This document shows positions 20,601 through 30,069 of a stretch of DNA of 34,435 nt, one piece after another. The notes beneath the pieces are model-generated. The model was not told the DNA's origin. It was given only the letters and a program-made list of their open reading frames with translations, and ran no database searches. This DNA is from Chara braunii (Eukaryota; Streptophyta; Charophyceae; Charales; Characeae), in the NCBI GenBank assembly GCA_003427395.1, contig BFEA01000061.1, forward strand, positions 2,277,810 through 2,312,244. Reading direction: 5' to 3'. A program made the position numbers and the translations under genes. Position 1 is the first letter of the stretch; every line of letters begins with the position of its first letter.

Positions 20601-21220
20601 TCTCACTTGGAGTGTGGTTTATACGTCTTTCTTGAGTGGACCGTTTGCTATTTTTGGTTCAACTTTACTCAAGGCCAGTTTACCTGACTCAGTTCCCTTC
20701 ACACCTGTGTGAACCCACACTTGCTTGACCCTGTTTTTTTTAACGTTCATTAAAAAGGAAAAATAAATGTGTGCTTGCGTGTGTGATGGGGAGTCTGACG
20801 ATGGTAAAGGATTATATGGTGGTCTATGTGTGGTTTGACTTGATTGCAGGTACGACATGTAGACTGAGATGGATGAGGGTGATGATGGTGAAAGATTGAT
20901 TGTTTTCTCATCTCTATGCTTATATGTGCATTTAAACTAAAGGGAAAAGAAGACGACGAATATGAAGCAAACACAAAGAAGAGGGACGCAATTGGACTTA
21001 GACTCATTCCCTGAGGTTACCCATTCTTTCCCGAATGACCCTCTTTGTCTATGTCATTCCATCTTAATGTTTTTCTTCTATGCGATCTCCTTCTTCGTCT
21101 AGGTTCGCCATTGACGTCAAGCGATAAAGGGCTAACCGTCTGCTGTGGTAAGTGCATTTCCTTTCCCTATGAGGCATCTGAGGCGGGGGTTCGCTACCTT
21201 AGGGGCTGACTCGAAGTGGA
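20601..21220. other. Unassigned DNA
   Basis: No coding region is supported. GTAAGT at about 21149 resembles a 5' splice site, and a pyrimidine tract ending CTAG at about 21103 resembles a 3' splice site, but no exon is demonstrable between them. Confidence 0.45.
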
Positions 21221-22510
21221 CCGCTTAGGCGGGGGGATACCATGCTGTCGTGGTGGAGTCAGCCCGACTTCTGAGATCCGAGGTTCGCTCGGGTGAGGAT
21301 GAGTGGTATCCCAGACCACCTCCTAGGGGATGGACGTGTGTTATTCACGGAAGGCTTTAAGTTTTTGACGGCTCACATTAAAAAGAGCCGCTATAGTCTA
21401 CCCTTCTAGTGGCCGTCTTAGGAGCCACAGACGAATGGGGAACTAGTGCCATAAGAAGCCCAGTTCGTGTTTTCACTAGCTATGGACGGACTGCGACTAA
21501 GGCACTACCTTCGCGGATAGGTTTGCACCATAAGAAGTGCAAGCCTGGGGCAATCAGGTTAGTTGACAAGAAGATGTGACTAGAGCATTGCCTTGAATAT
21601 CTTTATGTCGCAGACTGATATTTCATCACTCGTGGAACAGAAAGAGGTATTATTGCCCAGGAGGACAAAGCGACCAACAAAATTTGAAAGTGGATCCTTG
21701 ACCTTAATGGAGCATCGAGTGTCCGATTGTTCGAGTTGGTCGCTGACTTGTATAAGTGGTAGCCGAATTACTTGCGGATGACATTCATACCAAAGTCAGA
21801 GAACTAGTGAAGTCATCATTAAAACAATGACACCCTAGCTCTGCTTGAGAGTTGGGGCGCCCATATTCCTTGTTAACACTCAGTATGAGGTGGAATGAAA
21901 GAACTTGGCAACGCATCTCATCCAGTCGAAAAAGTCGTGTCAGTCCAGCCGTTTGGCAGGCAGAGTGAAGATACTTTAGTCAGACGTCATTTAAGTTTCG
22001 CATCGTGAATAAGTCATGCTTTTGTCTTTTTGTTGGTAACTGATGTCCGACGACGGGTCAACTTATGTCGTCTCGTCGTTGGATGAAAGTCAAGTCAACC
22101 TTTGTCAAATTGATCGGAATGAGAGGTATGCATGATTGTACTGTATGTAGGACGATTTCAGAAGATAAGTCAACTTATGTTGCACTTAGTCTTCATTTGA
22201 AAGAGTTTTTGTCTGTCTAAATTTTGTTTGTCCTTGAGAGAAGGGACTAGGATCGATTGAGACTTTCTTATGCTTGGAATATTACGTCCTAGTCGACCGA
22301 CGTCAGTCTGATTCCTGGGATATCAACGCCCCAGGGCCGGACGGCGTTCGGGTCCACTTTGGCGTTTAACCATACGTACCTACGCTACAGTGAACGAGCA
22401 AACGCCCTCGGCTAACCTACCTCTGCAATTGCATCTAAAAACTTTCGTATCTGGGTCAGTAGCTCTGTAGGGATACGCCCCTAAGGGTGGTGACAACCCC
22501 TTAGGGAAGG
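21221..22510. other. Hairpin-rich non-coding region upstream of LINE III
   Basis: Stems seen directly: CCGC/GCGG at 21221-21232; GGGATACCA 21234-21242 with TGGTATCCC 21304-21312, enclosing CCGAG/CTCGG at 21278-21292; CGGCTC/GAGCCG at 21369-21390; GTGGC/GCCAC at 21409-21428; GAACT/AGTTC at 21440-21466; AGGTTTGCAC 21519-21528 with GTGCAAGCCT 21537-21546; CCTGGG/CCCAGG at 22314-22335, overlapping a rival AACGCC/GGCGTT at 22325-22348; and CCCTAAGGG 22479-22487 with CCCTTAGGG 22498-22506. The loops at 21450 and 21529 share the octamer CATAAGAA. There is no long open frame. It could be a structured 5' UTR of LINE III, another element, or an RNA gene. I do not recognise it. Confidence 0.5.
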
Positions 22511-22722
22511 TAAGTTGTGCCCCGCGAGAACCTATCCTGTCGTAGGGGACCGTGGGATGTACAGCTGGCGCACTCGGCCGGAGCGGCGAAGGGTCGAAGC
22601 GGGTTACCGTGCCGTCCCTGAGTTGTCTCTAAAAAGTTGAAAGACTAAGTTTCTCCTGCGTGACGCGGTCGGGAGGGCCCTCGCTTGCACGGGGGCCGCC
22701 TCGCTCGACAACGCGTCGTCAG

Positions 22723-24267
22723 ATGATGGAGGATTTCTATTGGGTGAAATTTCGTCATATCCCAAATTAAATCCAAGCCGCATTCATGCACGATTTTGGG
22801 GAGGTTAATGATATTGTTGACTCCATTGATCCCCTCCCAACCTTTGCAGCAAGAAGAGACGACTATCTTATGTTGGCTATGAATCATCCCCCCAACCTTT
22901 CATTTACCATAGATGATGTTATTCCATACAGAGTTGGGGGGGGGGGAATTCACATTCATACGACGTACAAACTGCGTCCATGGTGCTTCCGCTGCAAAGC
23001 CTATGGTCATCTCACGACGGACCAGGCCCGTGAACATAATCCATAACGCAGGCAAAAGGTGACAGGGAGGCTAATCAGAGACCCTTTCAAAAGCAATTTA
23101 TGGAGGACTGTGGATCAAGGGAGCGAGGGTTGGGTATATATTGAGGGGTCGGGTAAGGGTTCAAAGCCTAAGGGATGCACATGGGGAAAAAAGGGGGATC
23201 CAAACTGGGAAACGAACCCCCCAGAAAGTTGGACACCCCCGAAACCAACAAATAAAGTTGTGAACAAGTCTATCTCAACCGCCTCCCCATCTTCTCACAG
23301 TTACCAACCCTTACCGGGTTCACTAGGGAAATTTGTATCAACTGACTCGAGTCAGGGGAAGAAAGCAGCACAAACTTTAGGTGAACCAGATCCACAAAAT
23401 TACCTTAAAGACGAGGGGATTACTGTAAAGGCTGATGATTCGTCGTCTCAGATAACTGTGCCCCAAAAGGACAAGCAGAATCAAGACCAAGAATAAGTAA
23501 TGGAACAAGAACAAGACTGTCACAGCGAACAGGAACCCTCAGAGGACCTTCCACTAATCAGAAGAAAGAGCAAACCAAAAATAAAAAAGAAAAAAATAAT
23601 AATTAGAGGAGGGCCTCATCATCAAACATGGAAGCCTAAGGAAAGACCACCATCAAACAAGAAGGAAGGGGAGGCTACACACGCGTCTCAGTCAATTGAA
23701 GCTGGACAGACCCAAAAGCATGAGGGGGTCCCTCAACATGACTTCTTTCGTGAAGCTTTTGGACGTGCTCCCATGGATATTGATTCGGAGCAGGTTGAAA
23801 CAAACAGCCCTATGGCTGAAACCCCACTCCCAAGAGAGGAAGAACTCGTCTCAGTGGAACAGAAAGTGATACAGTTGGCGAAATGGCTGCCCCAACATCT
23901 TAAAGAAAAATATGGAGTAGCTTCAACTGAGTTCTGGGATACCTCTTACGTGCAACTCATCAACTTGATAAATGCTAGCCCTTCCTTGAAACGGGTGCTC
24001 TCTGATGGGCTCTCGCCGGGTACTAAATGGATGATAGTCAGTCAACGCATGTTCAATGCGGTAATGACCATGTTTCAACCACCTTCCCCTCCACCAAAAG
24101 ATAGCAAGGAGGAAGGGGGGGAAGGGGAAATAACAACAACTTTGGTAACAGTAAACATTGGTGGCACAGTCCCCTCCCAGTTGCAGTCTGAGGGGTCGTT
24201 GGAGTGGGTCCAGGGGGTCTGTCCCCCGCCCAGGGAGATATCAAGGGGGAGTCATAGGGAAGCATAA
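22723..24267 (+). pseudogene. LINE III: ORF1, N-terminal and central part
   Basis: One frame of 515 codons from the ATG at 22723 is broken by three TAA stops (22768, 23044, 23494) and ends in TAA at 24265. The start FYWVKFRHIP and VDSIDPLP are the end of the RNA-binding region before the knuckle. The zinc knuckle reads CFRCKAYGH with Cys codons at 22984 and 22993 and His at 23008. The fourth ligand at 23023 is Gln, so the finger is damaged. A long hydrophilic linker rich in Lys, Gln, Ser and Pro follows, including a basic run at 23578-23607 that could serve nuclear entry, and a better folded segment (VIQLAKWLPQHLKEKYG) near 23870. Its role would be binding element RNA. Reading continues in another frame after the C-rich tract at 24305-24320. 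Confidence 0.75.
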
Positions 24268-24322
24268 TCTATGTGGATAATAACGGACAGGCTGCTCAAC
24301 AACGCCCCCCCCCCTCCCCCTA

Positions 24323-25378
24323 GTAAACAGTGATATAGAAGCTCTGGGACAAGTAATTTATGGGGATACTAATTACCAATTAAGTCTGTCACAAGAGACA
24401 ATAAGAAGTAATAATAATGCTAAAAATGTTAATAACACTGATATCATTCAAAACAACCATTTAGTAGGGTCCACTGACAAGACTGAACTGCTACAGGAAC
24501 ATCAGAAGTCCAACTCCACTGAGGAGGACCAGGCCATGACCCCACACGAGTTACCTACCCAATAACAGTCACCAATCGCGCAGTATTGTCTTCCTCAACA
24601 ACAAAAGAGGGAGTACAGTGTGAGAGGATCTTGTTGTAAATCTTTCGTCTCAGGACCAAAAGGGATTGAAGTCACCTCAGACATTCCACAAGGCTCAAAC
24701 ACCTGCGTCACAGATCATTCCCCTGTCGGATGAGCATGGGTCTGCACATATGCAGAAACAAAAAAATCAGCAAGATCAACAACAACAGCATCACTCCTCT
24801 CCTTCACTTTGTCCACCCAACAAGAGGGGTTGGTCTCCTTCCCTACACCGGTGACACAGGACCCAGGTAAGAGGCAAAAAATGAGGCATGCGTTGGAAAG
24901 GGGTTATGCGATTAGACCACAGCCGCCTAAAGGTAATCTGATTATTCCGGTGAGAAAAAAAGGAGGAAGATAGGAGGTGGGTCTCTCACCAATCGGTCAA
25001 GACCAATATGTGGGAGTCACATTGAGAAAATGGTCAACATACGTTGACTACCTAAGAGCAGGAGATCGTACTTTCAAACGCGACATGCTTGATTTCTTGG
25101 TAAAACATTATGATCCCGGTCCACAAGCGACCCTCACAGAAGTAGGAGACAAGGCGCATATGACAAAAATTGATAATTTTGTTTGTTTTGAGGAACAAAA
25201 AAAGACAGGTCTGAGATGGTTTTCCCATGCGACATTGTTAAAACTACAAAGTCTCAAAATTAAAGCAAATGTTGTGTGGTGTGCCTCAGATGTAGTCGCC
25301 TTTCTCAGTATTATTCTACGAAGAGGTATCTTGCAATCTGTCATTGAATTAGACAACGGTAACTGGATCCGCCTCTAA
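24323..25378 (+). pseudogene. LINE III: ORF1, C-terminal part with unknown domain
   Basis: Frame-shifted continuation of ORF1 after the C tract. It is hydrophilic to about 24870, then basic (GKRQKMRHALERGYAIR and VRKKGGR). After a TAG at 24970 a 134-codon stretch runs open to 25378. It has a compact composition: FKRDMLDFLVKHYDPGPQ, KAHMTKIDNFV, GLRWFSH, LQSLKIKAN and LRRGILQ. The same segment recurs in LINE IV at about 27760-28110, so it is a real conserved domain of this LINE family. I do not recognise it. Other in-frame stops are TAA near 24563 and TGA near 24731. The next ORF starts 50 bases downstream. Confidence 0.65.
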
Positions 25379-25428
25379 GGTACTAGGGGGGGGAGGTTCT
25401 TTGTTTAGTAGTTTTGGTTAACTTAAAG

Positions 25429-25947
25429 ATGGAAGCTATACAAGCGTCACGATATTACGACAAAAAATTATCCATGTACCGTGCAACCAAAACCGCAGAC
25501 CTTGATTTCCAATCTCTGAACGTGAATGGTTTAATACTTCAAATGCGGAAAAGAGAAAGACTATATTGGAACAACAGAAAGGAGTGAGGGGGAAGAACAT
25601 GACCTGACATTATATGCATACATGAAACACATTTAACTAACTCCCCCATTCATATCCGAGCACATAACATCGTATGACCGTTTAATAAGCTTAGTGCTCC
25701 AGCCCCAAGAAGTGGCTTAACGAGAGTAGCGATTTGGGTCCCACCTGATTCTAGGGCATAAAGAATTCAGTGGGTAGCCGATAAAGAGCAGGGTCACTAG
25801 ATACCTGCTATCTTAATGATTGACTCATATGTCCTATGCGCCAGAATGTTGGCAGGTGAGACAAATAGTGAGTTTACTAGAAGAATGAGCTTCGGTGACT
25901 CTCTTCATAATAACTGCAAATCATTTGCTCCGTCTTTCACAAACTAA
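25429..25947 (+). pseudogene. LINE III: ORF2 start with endonuclease remnant
   Basis: From an ATG at 25429 one frame gives LDFQSLNVNGLILQMRKRER, the start of an APE-like endonuclease (N in LNVNGL). PDIICIHETHLTNSP follows, in which the catalytic Glu of the ETHL motif is kept. SGLTRVAIWVPP comes next, then weaker sequence to 25947. At least six stops interrupt the frame. The later endonuclease motifs and all of RT are missing, since C-terminal ORF2 sequence starts within about 100 bases. Confidence 0.7.
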
Positions 25948-26037
25948 CCAAGTTTAGTTTTTCCCTTTCAAAGAAATTTTTAGGACTATAGTGTTTTTTT
26001 TCTCCGCAACCAAAGGCTGGAGAGTGTTTCAGCCACA

Positions 26038-26690
26038 ATGTCAATTTCGGACCTACTTTTGGACCCAACTGGATGGGTATGGCAAACTGGGAAGAGAACT
26101 AAACCCCGCACGTTGCGGTCCCTCTTGGTTAAGGCAGTATATCGTTTGTTGAGACCAATAGTGAATGTGTCATCTGTAATAAGGGACCGGTGGGTCAAAC
26201 ATCTGAATATTGATGTGCACAAAATCCAAAATATAAAATTCTTTAACAAGTTAAAATAGAGACCAGCCAAGTTCTCCTCGCTACAGTGGCAAATACTTCA
26301 TAGGTGCCTGCCCACTAAAGACTAGCTTATTGGTCACACTAACTTAGAGCAACGAGGCCTGATACTACCATGGTGTAAATCATGCCTATCTTTCTTTCCC
26401 AATAAGAAGATCAGAGAAACTATTGAAGATGTGTTCATTCAATGTCCGGGCACGGTATTGGTATAGAGAAGGTGGGGCTATGTGTAGAGAGGTCTAACGG
26501 GGATTGAATGACCATGGGATTGGAGAGTCATTCTCCTGGGTTATTGGGAACCAATTGATATACAACTTTCAGAATTTCAGAGATCTTTTTTTTTAATTGG
26601 CCAGAAAGCTATTTTATGGGTATTATGGTATAAAAGGTGTGTATATGAAAGAGAGGATGTAAAATTGGCTGGGGGGAACTGAAGGAGGAA
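26038..26690 (+). pseudogene. LINE III: ORF2 C-terminal region with zf-RVT-like module
   Basis: One frame continues from 26038 to about 26690 through stops at 26257, 26323, 26464, 26485, 26506 and 26680. It carries ISDLLLDPTGWVW, VIRDRWVKHLNID, WQILHRCLPTKD, GLILPWCKSC, TIEDVFIQC and AILWVLWYKRCVYERE. The zinc ligands are Cys, Cys, then Asp where LINE IV has His, then Cys. Four of the stops are TAG or TGA at places where relatives have Trp. It lies right after the endonuclease remnant, so RT has been deleted. Confidence 0.8.
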
Positions 26691-27140
26691 GCTTGGGGGA
26701 AGTGAAATGGTCGGAAAGGGAGGTGCAGGAGGAATCCCGAAAGTGGGATTTCCACCTCATTTTCAAGGACTGGTTTTCACTTCCGCCAGGAGTCACTCTC
26801 AGATCCCCCGAATGCTTTTTTGATCCCTTCCCCCCCTTTGAGTTGGCGATGGTCGATATTCAGTGGTATGCTGTGGGAGATGGGTAAAATTCTGTGCTGA
26901 GTCAAGTTCAGATCATCTTAGTACCCGCTAGATTCCTTCCTGCTGTGCAATACAACGGTTTCTATGAGGTATGGAGAGGTGTGAGTATTTGCTTGAACGA
27001 TGTTTTCTTTGAGGAGGATAGGAGGTAATACTGCTAGCTCGAACAAGGAATATCTGGCGGCCAGATTTTGGCTGAAGAGGCAGTCCTCTTCTTGTCACTT
27101 CTCTCTTCGAACCATGATTATAATTCATTTGTATCAGGGA
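26691..27140 (+). pseudogene. LINE III: last coding codons and 3' region
   Basis: A short frame (26693-26887) contains WDFHLIFKDWFSLPPG and FFDPFPPFE. LINE VI has the matching RIIFNDWTTVDPSIP and DFFPPP at 33795-33900, so this is family sequence at the end of ORF2 or just beyond it. After 26887 there is no frame, only 3' UTR. Confidence 0.6.
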
Positions 27141-27252
27141 CGCTAGAACCGGTTTCCAGCAGGTGCAACTCTCCACCAATAGAATGGAGCCTGTAGCCGG
27201 GCTGCTAGTGATGGATGCTCTTATCATCATCACTAGCAAGCTGGGCCGGTTG

Positions 27253-27287
<35 letters not shown>
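27135..27287 (+). mobile_element. LINE III: structured 3' UTR end and poly(A)
   Basis: AGGGACGCT at 27136 is followed by GCTAGA (27142) and TCCAGC (27155), then AGGTGCAACTC and CCACCAATAGAATGGA. A perfect 11-bp stem follows: TGCTAGTGATG at 27203-27213 with CATCACTAGCA at 27228-27238. The tail is A35 at 27253-27287. The first motif recurs at LINE V and LINE VI. Tail and motif together define the 3' end of this LINE family. Confidence 0.8.
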
Positions 27288-27288
27288 N

Positions 27289-27340
<52 letters not shown>
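27289..27340. repeat. (GA)n microsatellite
   Basis: About 26 GA units directly after the LINE III poly(A). An undetermined base at 27288 marks the junction. Confidence 0.95.
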
Positions 27341-27344
<4 letters not shown>

Positions 27345-27740
27345 AGAGATTCGTCGGTTGTGCTGAATGTATCTGGACGGGTTTCATCATTCAGGAACAA
27401 GAGCACAAAAGCCACTGATGAATTCAGTAGTTCAAGTGTACATATATATAGATATATACATATATATATGGCCATTTTGCGGAATCTATGTGACCGGAAA
27501 CGTCGATCTTCCCTTCACTGAGTTAAAAAAAAAACAAAAGGTTTGTAAATTCGTACCTCCACTGCTACCGTCTTCACCCGAATAGAACACCCGGTCTTTG
27601 CAGCTGTATTCCTGGCATGTGTGCTCTGCTTCGTCCTCTCGAAGGTCACATCTCCAACTCTTCATTACACCGCTTCACTCATGCCGCAGCTTCGTTGCGG
27701 CGGGCCCACTTGTTTTAATAAAAAAACAAAAGAAGGTCAC
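27341..27740. other. Unassigned DNA between LINE III and LINE IV
   Basis: No coding region. A short alternating ATATATA stretch lies at about 27440-27470. CCCACTTGTTTTAATAAAAAAAC near 27710-27730 precedes the first sequence shared with LINE III. Confidence 0.55.
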
Positions 27741-28140
27741 ACAGGAAGACCAACAGTAATTAAGGGTAACCTTATGGGGCGGAATTGGGCTATCCCCGAT
27801 AGGACAGGATCGATATGGGGGGGTCACGTTGAGAGGATGGACCTTATACATAGAATATCAAACTATGAATGATAGGTTGTTCAAAAAAGATTTGCATGAC
27901 TTTATATCTAAGCACTATGACCCTGGTCCTCAAACAACCTTCTTTGAGATGGTGGAGAAGGCACATATGGCGCACCGGGACACGTTTATGAAGAACCGAA
28001 GGAAGCTGGTCTCAAGTACTTTTCTCATTTGGCCTTACTAGAGATAAAGTCCCTCAAAATAAAAACTAACTCTTCTAAGGAGAGGTATTCTACAACCTCC
28101 CTCTTGTCTAGACGGTGCGTGTGTATCTAAATTTGGTTTG
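27740..28140 (+). pseudogene. LINE IV: ORF1 C-terminal domain
   Basis: Aligns by eye with 24925-25378 of LINE III: KGNL, then GSIWGGHVERM, RLFKKDLHDF, SKHYDPGPQTT and KAHM. After a frame change near 27980 come FSHLALL, KSLKIKTN and LRRGILQ. About 45 bases present in LINE III between the last two blocks are missing. The copy starts in the middle of ORF1, as 5'-truncated LINEs do. Confidence 0.7.
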
Positions 28141-28780
28141 GGTAGGGAGATGGGCTTTTAGCTTAATGCAAGCCTTGCAAACTTTTTTCTGGAAATAACC
28201 CTTATATGAGGAAATATTTTTGGTAACCATTAGATGGATGTTAATGGTTGCAATTTTAACAACCCAGTTTCACCTTGTTTTTTTTTTTTTTTCAACAGAG
28301 GAGTATTAACAATCAAAGATTCCAGGAACAAAGATTTCAAAAATTCAAAAAAGGTAGGAGCTTGAGTTCGACCCTCTGTTATGCCCACCCGTTGCCACTC
28401 AATCTGGAACAAATTATAATTTCAATCCCTTTGGCTTGGGTTGGATCATTGAAGGAATTATAATTTCAATCCCTTTGGCTTGGGTTGGATCATTGAAAGA
28501 ATTATAATTCCAATCCCTTTGGCTTGGGTTGGATCATTGAAAGAAGGAATTAAGTTTTAGGAAGTGGGTTGGGTGGTAGGTTTTGATAGCCACAGTGAAC
28601 AGTCAACGGTTTGACAGATTGTTCATATTCTACCTTAAGTATCTTTAGTGAGCATGTTTAAGGTGGATAGGGATCACTTTTTGTTGCCATGTCCTTTGGG
28701 TACGATGTCTTTCTTTCTGTTTTTCCATCTTTATCGTATTAGAGTTTTTTTATATCGGTTGTCAAGGTTGGAAGGTGTTT
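28141..28780 (+). other. LINE IV interior, unclear, with minisatellite
   Basis: Lies where endonuclease and RT should be. No RT or convincing endonuclease motif is readable. 28275-28370 is T-rich then A and G rich, and the 44-bp minisatellite sits at 28412-28543. The last part, from about 28735, begins to resemble LINE III near 25990. Confidence 0.45.
28412..28543. repeat. 44-bp minisatellite, three copies
   Basis: Units begin AATTATAATT at 28412, 28456 and 28500. Each continues TCAATCCCTTTGGCTTGGGT and ends GGATCATTGAA, with one or two differences. It lies inside the LINE IV copy. Confidence 0.95.
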
Positions 28781-29448
28781 CATTCATAATTGTCAATAGA
28801 TTCGGGGGAATGAGCGTGGCAAACCAGCAAGAGCAGAAGATCGCTCACACTACAATCCATTTCAATAAAAGTGACTCATATTGTACAAAAAAGATGGGTC
28901 CGTCACTTAAACATTGATATAAACTTAATCAAACATATGAAACTTTTCAAAAATATTAAACAACATCCAATAAAATTTTCCTCGTTGTAATGGCAGATCA
29001 TCCATAGATGTTTGCCTACTAATGACTGGATCGTGGATCATATCACATTGAAACAATAGGGGCTGGTTTTTCCAAGGTGTAAAGCTTGTTTGTTTGCTTT
29101 TCCAAGTATGAAAATATGTGAAACTATAGAGCATATTTTCATGCAATGTCGTGGTCGATTTTCTTATAGAGGCGTTGGGACTGTGTCTGGAGACATCTCA
29201 CTAATGTAGAGTGGACAAGGGACTGAAGGGTTATTCTCTTTGGATACTGGGTTCCTATTTTCTTACTCACTAATATTCAATCTAACGTTTTTGACATTGG
29301 ACGCAAGGTTATCTTATGGTCTTTGTGGTATAAGTGTTATTCGTGAAAGAAAAGAAGTTACTTTGGACGGCGCTAAATTAATGGACTATATTGTACAATT
29401 CGTTCAAACTGATATTGGGCGGTTACAAAGGAAAAGTTGAGCATATTC
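28780..29448 (+). pseudogene. LINE IV: ORF2 C-terminal region
   Basis: Close relative of LINE III 26000-26690: RWVRHLNIDINLIKHMKLF, WQIIHRCLPTNDW, GLVFPRCKAC, TIEHIFMQC and ILWSLWYKCY, followed by about 30 codons to a stop near 29440. The zinc ligands are complete here (Cys 29078, Cys 29087, His 29132, Cys 29147). Stops (TAA after FSSL, TAG after LKQ) and frame changes after 29150 inactivate it. Confidence 0.8.
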
Positions 29449-29449
29449 A

Positions 29450-29473
29450 AAAAAAAAAAAAAAAAAAAAAAAA
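29450..29473 (+). mobile_element. LINE IV poly(A) tail
   Basis: A24 follows the C-terminal coding sequence by about ten bases. Unlike LINE III there is no long 3' UTR and no GGGACGCTGGACC motif, so this copy ended early or belongs to another subfamily. Confidence 0.8.
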
Positions 29474-29474
29474 G

Positions 29475-29655
29475 AGTTAACAACTTAACATTTTTTTTTC
29501 CAGATTTTTTCCTTTTTTCTTTTTAGGCCGGATACTGTTTTGGGGGTGGTGGGGGGGGGATGGGTCTGGACACTCCGAAACAGGCACCAGCCCCGGACAT
29601 CCAGACCCAGACTGTCTGCACTGCGGTCCAGACGTGCAGATCGTAACCGTGCTTT
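29475..29655. other. Short unassigned gap
   Basis: T-rich DNA and a G run near 29540-29558. Nothing coding. Confidence 0.6.
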
Positions 29656-29659
29656 GCGC

Positions 29660-29814
29660 CTTAAACCACCAGTACTTGGGCACTGCGCACTGCCGCACTG
29701 CGCGCCGGAGGTCGAAGCGACACGGGCTGTGGATTCGATTTATCCACGGCCCGCCGGCCGCGAAATTTTCGTAGCGTTAACGCTAAGGCCGGCCCCAAGT
29801 ACTGGTGGTTTAAG
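29660..29814. mobile_element. TTAA-bounded foldback element 1
   Basis: A perfect 21-bp inverted repeat, 29660-29680 (CTTAAACCACCAGTACTTGG and one more G) with 29794-29814, bounds 155 bases. The core holds a second stem, GGGC(T/C)GTGGAT with ATCCACGGCCC near 29726-29755. TTAA lies at each outer end (29661 and 29810). Non-coding and MITE-like. TTAA target duplications are typical of piggyBac elements, but these ends lack the usual CCC start. Confidence 0.65.
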
Positions 29815-30069
29815 CAGCACCTTTGGCGCAGTCGTTTTTTTTTTTTTTTTGGGTGTCCGGAGCATTTTTCCGACCATGGGAACGCTCTGGGCGCCAAAAA
29901 AAAAAGAAGAAAAAAGCAGCGCAGGCGGTCTCTTGTTTTGTTTTTTCTTCCCCTTCTGTGGCGCTCTTTTCGCTCGTGCCGCCAGCCATTTTGCTGTGGT
30001 AGCCCAACCATTGAAATTTGCATTGCGTTAATGAGCGCGGTGGAGAAAAATGGCTGGGCGGGGTGCTGG
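29815..30069. other. Non-coding DNA between the foldbacks
   Basis: Holds T16 near 29837-29852 and A10 near 29897-29906, flanked by TTGGCGCAG and GGGCGCCAA, so this piece is itself roughly foldback. Short open frames on both strands depend on these runs. Confidence 0.55.

Noticed and set aside
21103-21160. A small exon between splice-like CTAG and GGTAAGT
   Set aside because: Both signals are weak on their own, and the enclosed 40 to 50 bases give no testable protein.
28412-28543. CRISPR-like array
   Set aside because: Units are contiguous with no spacers, and the context is eukaryotic.
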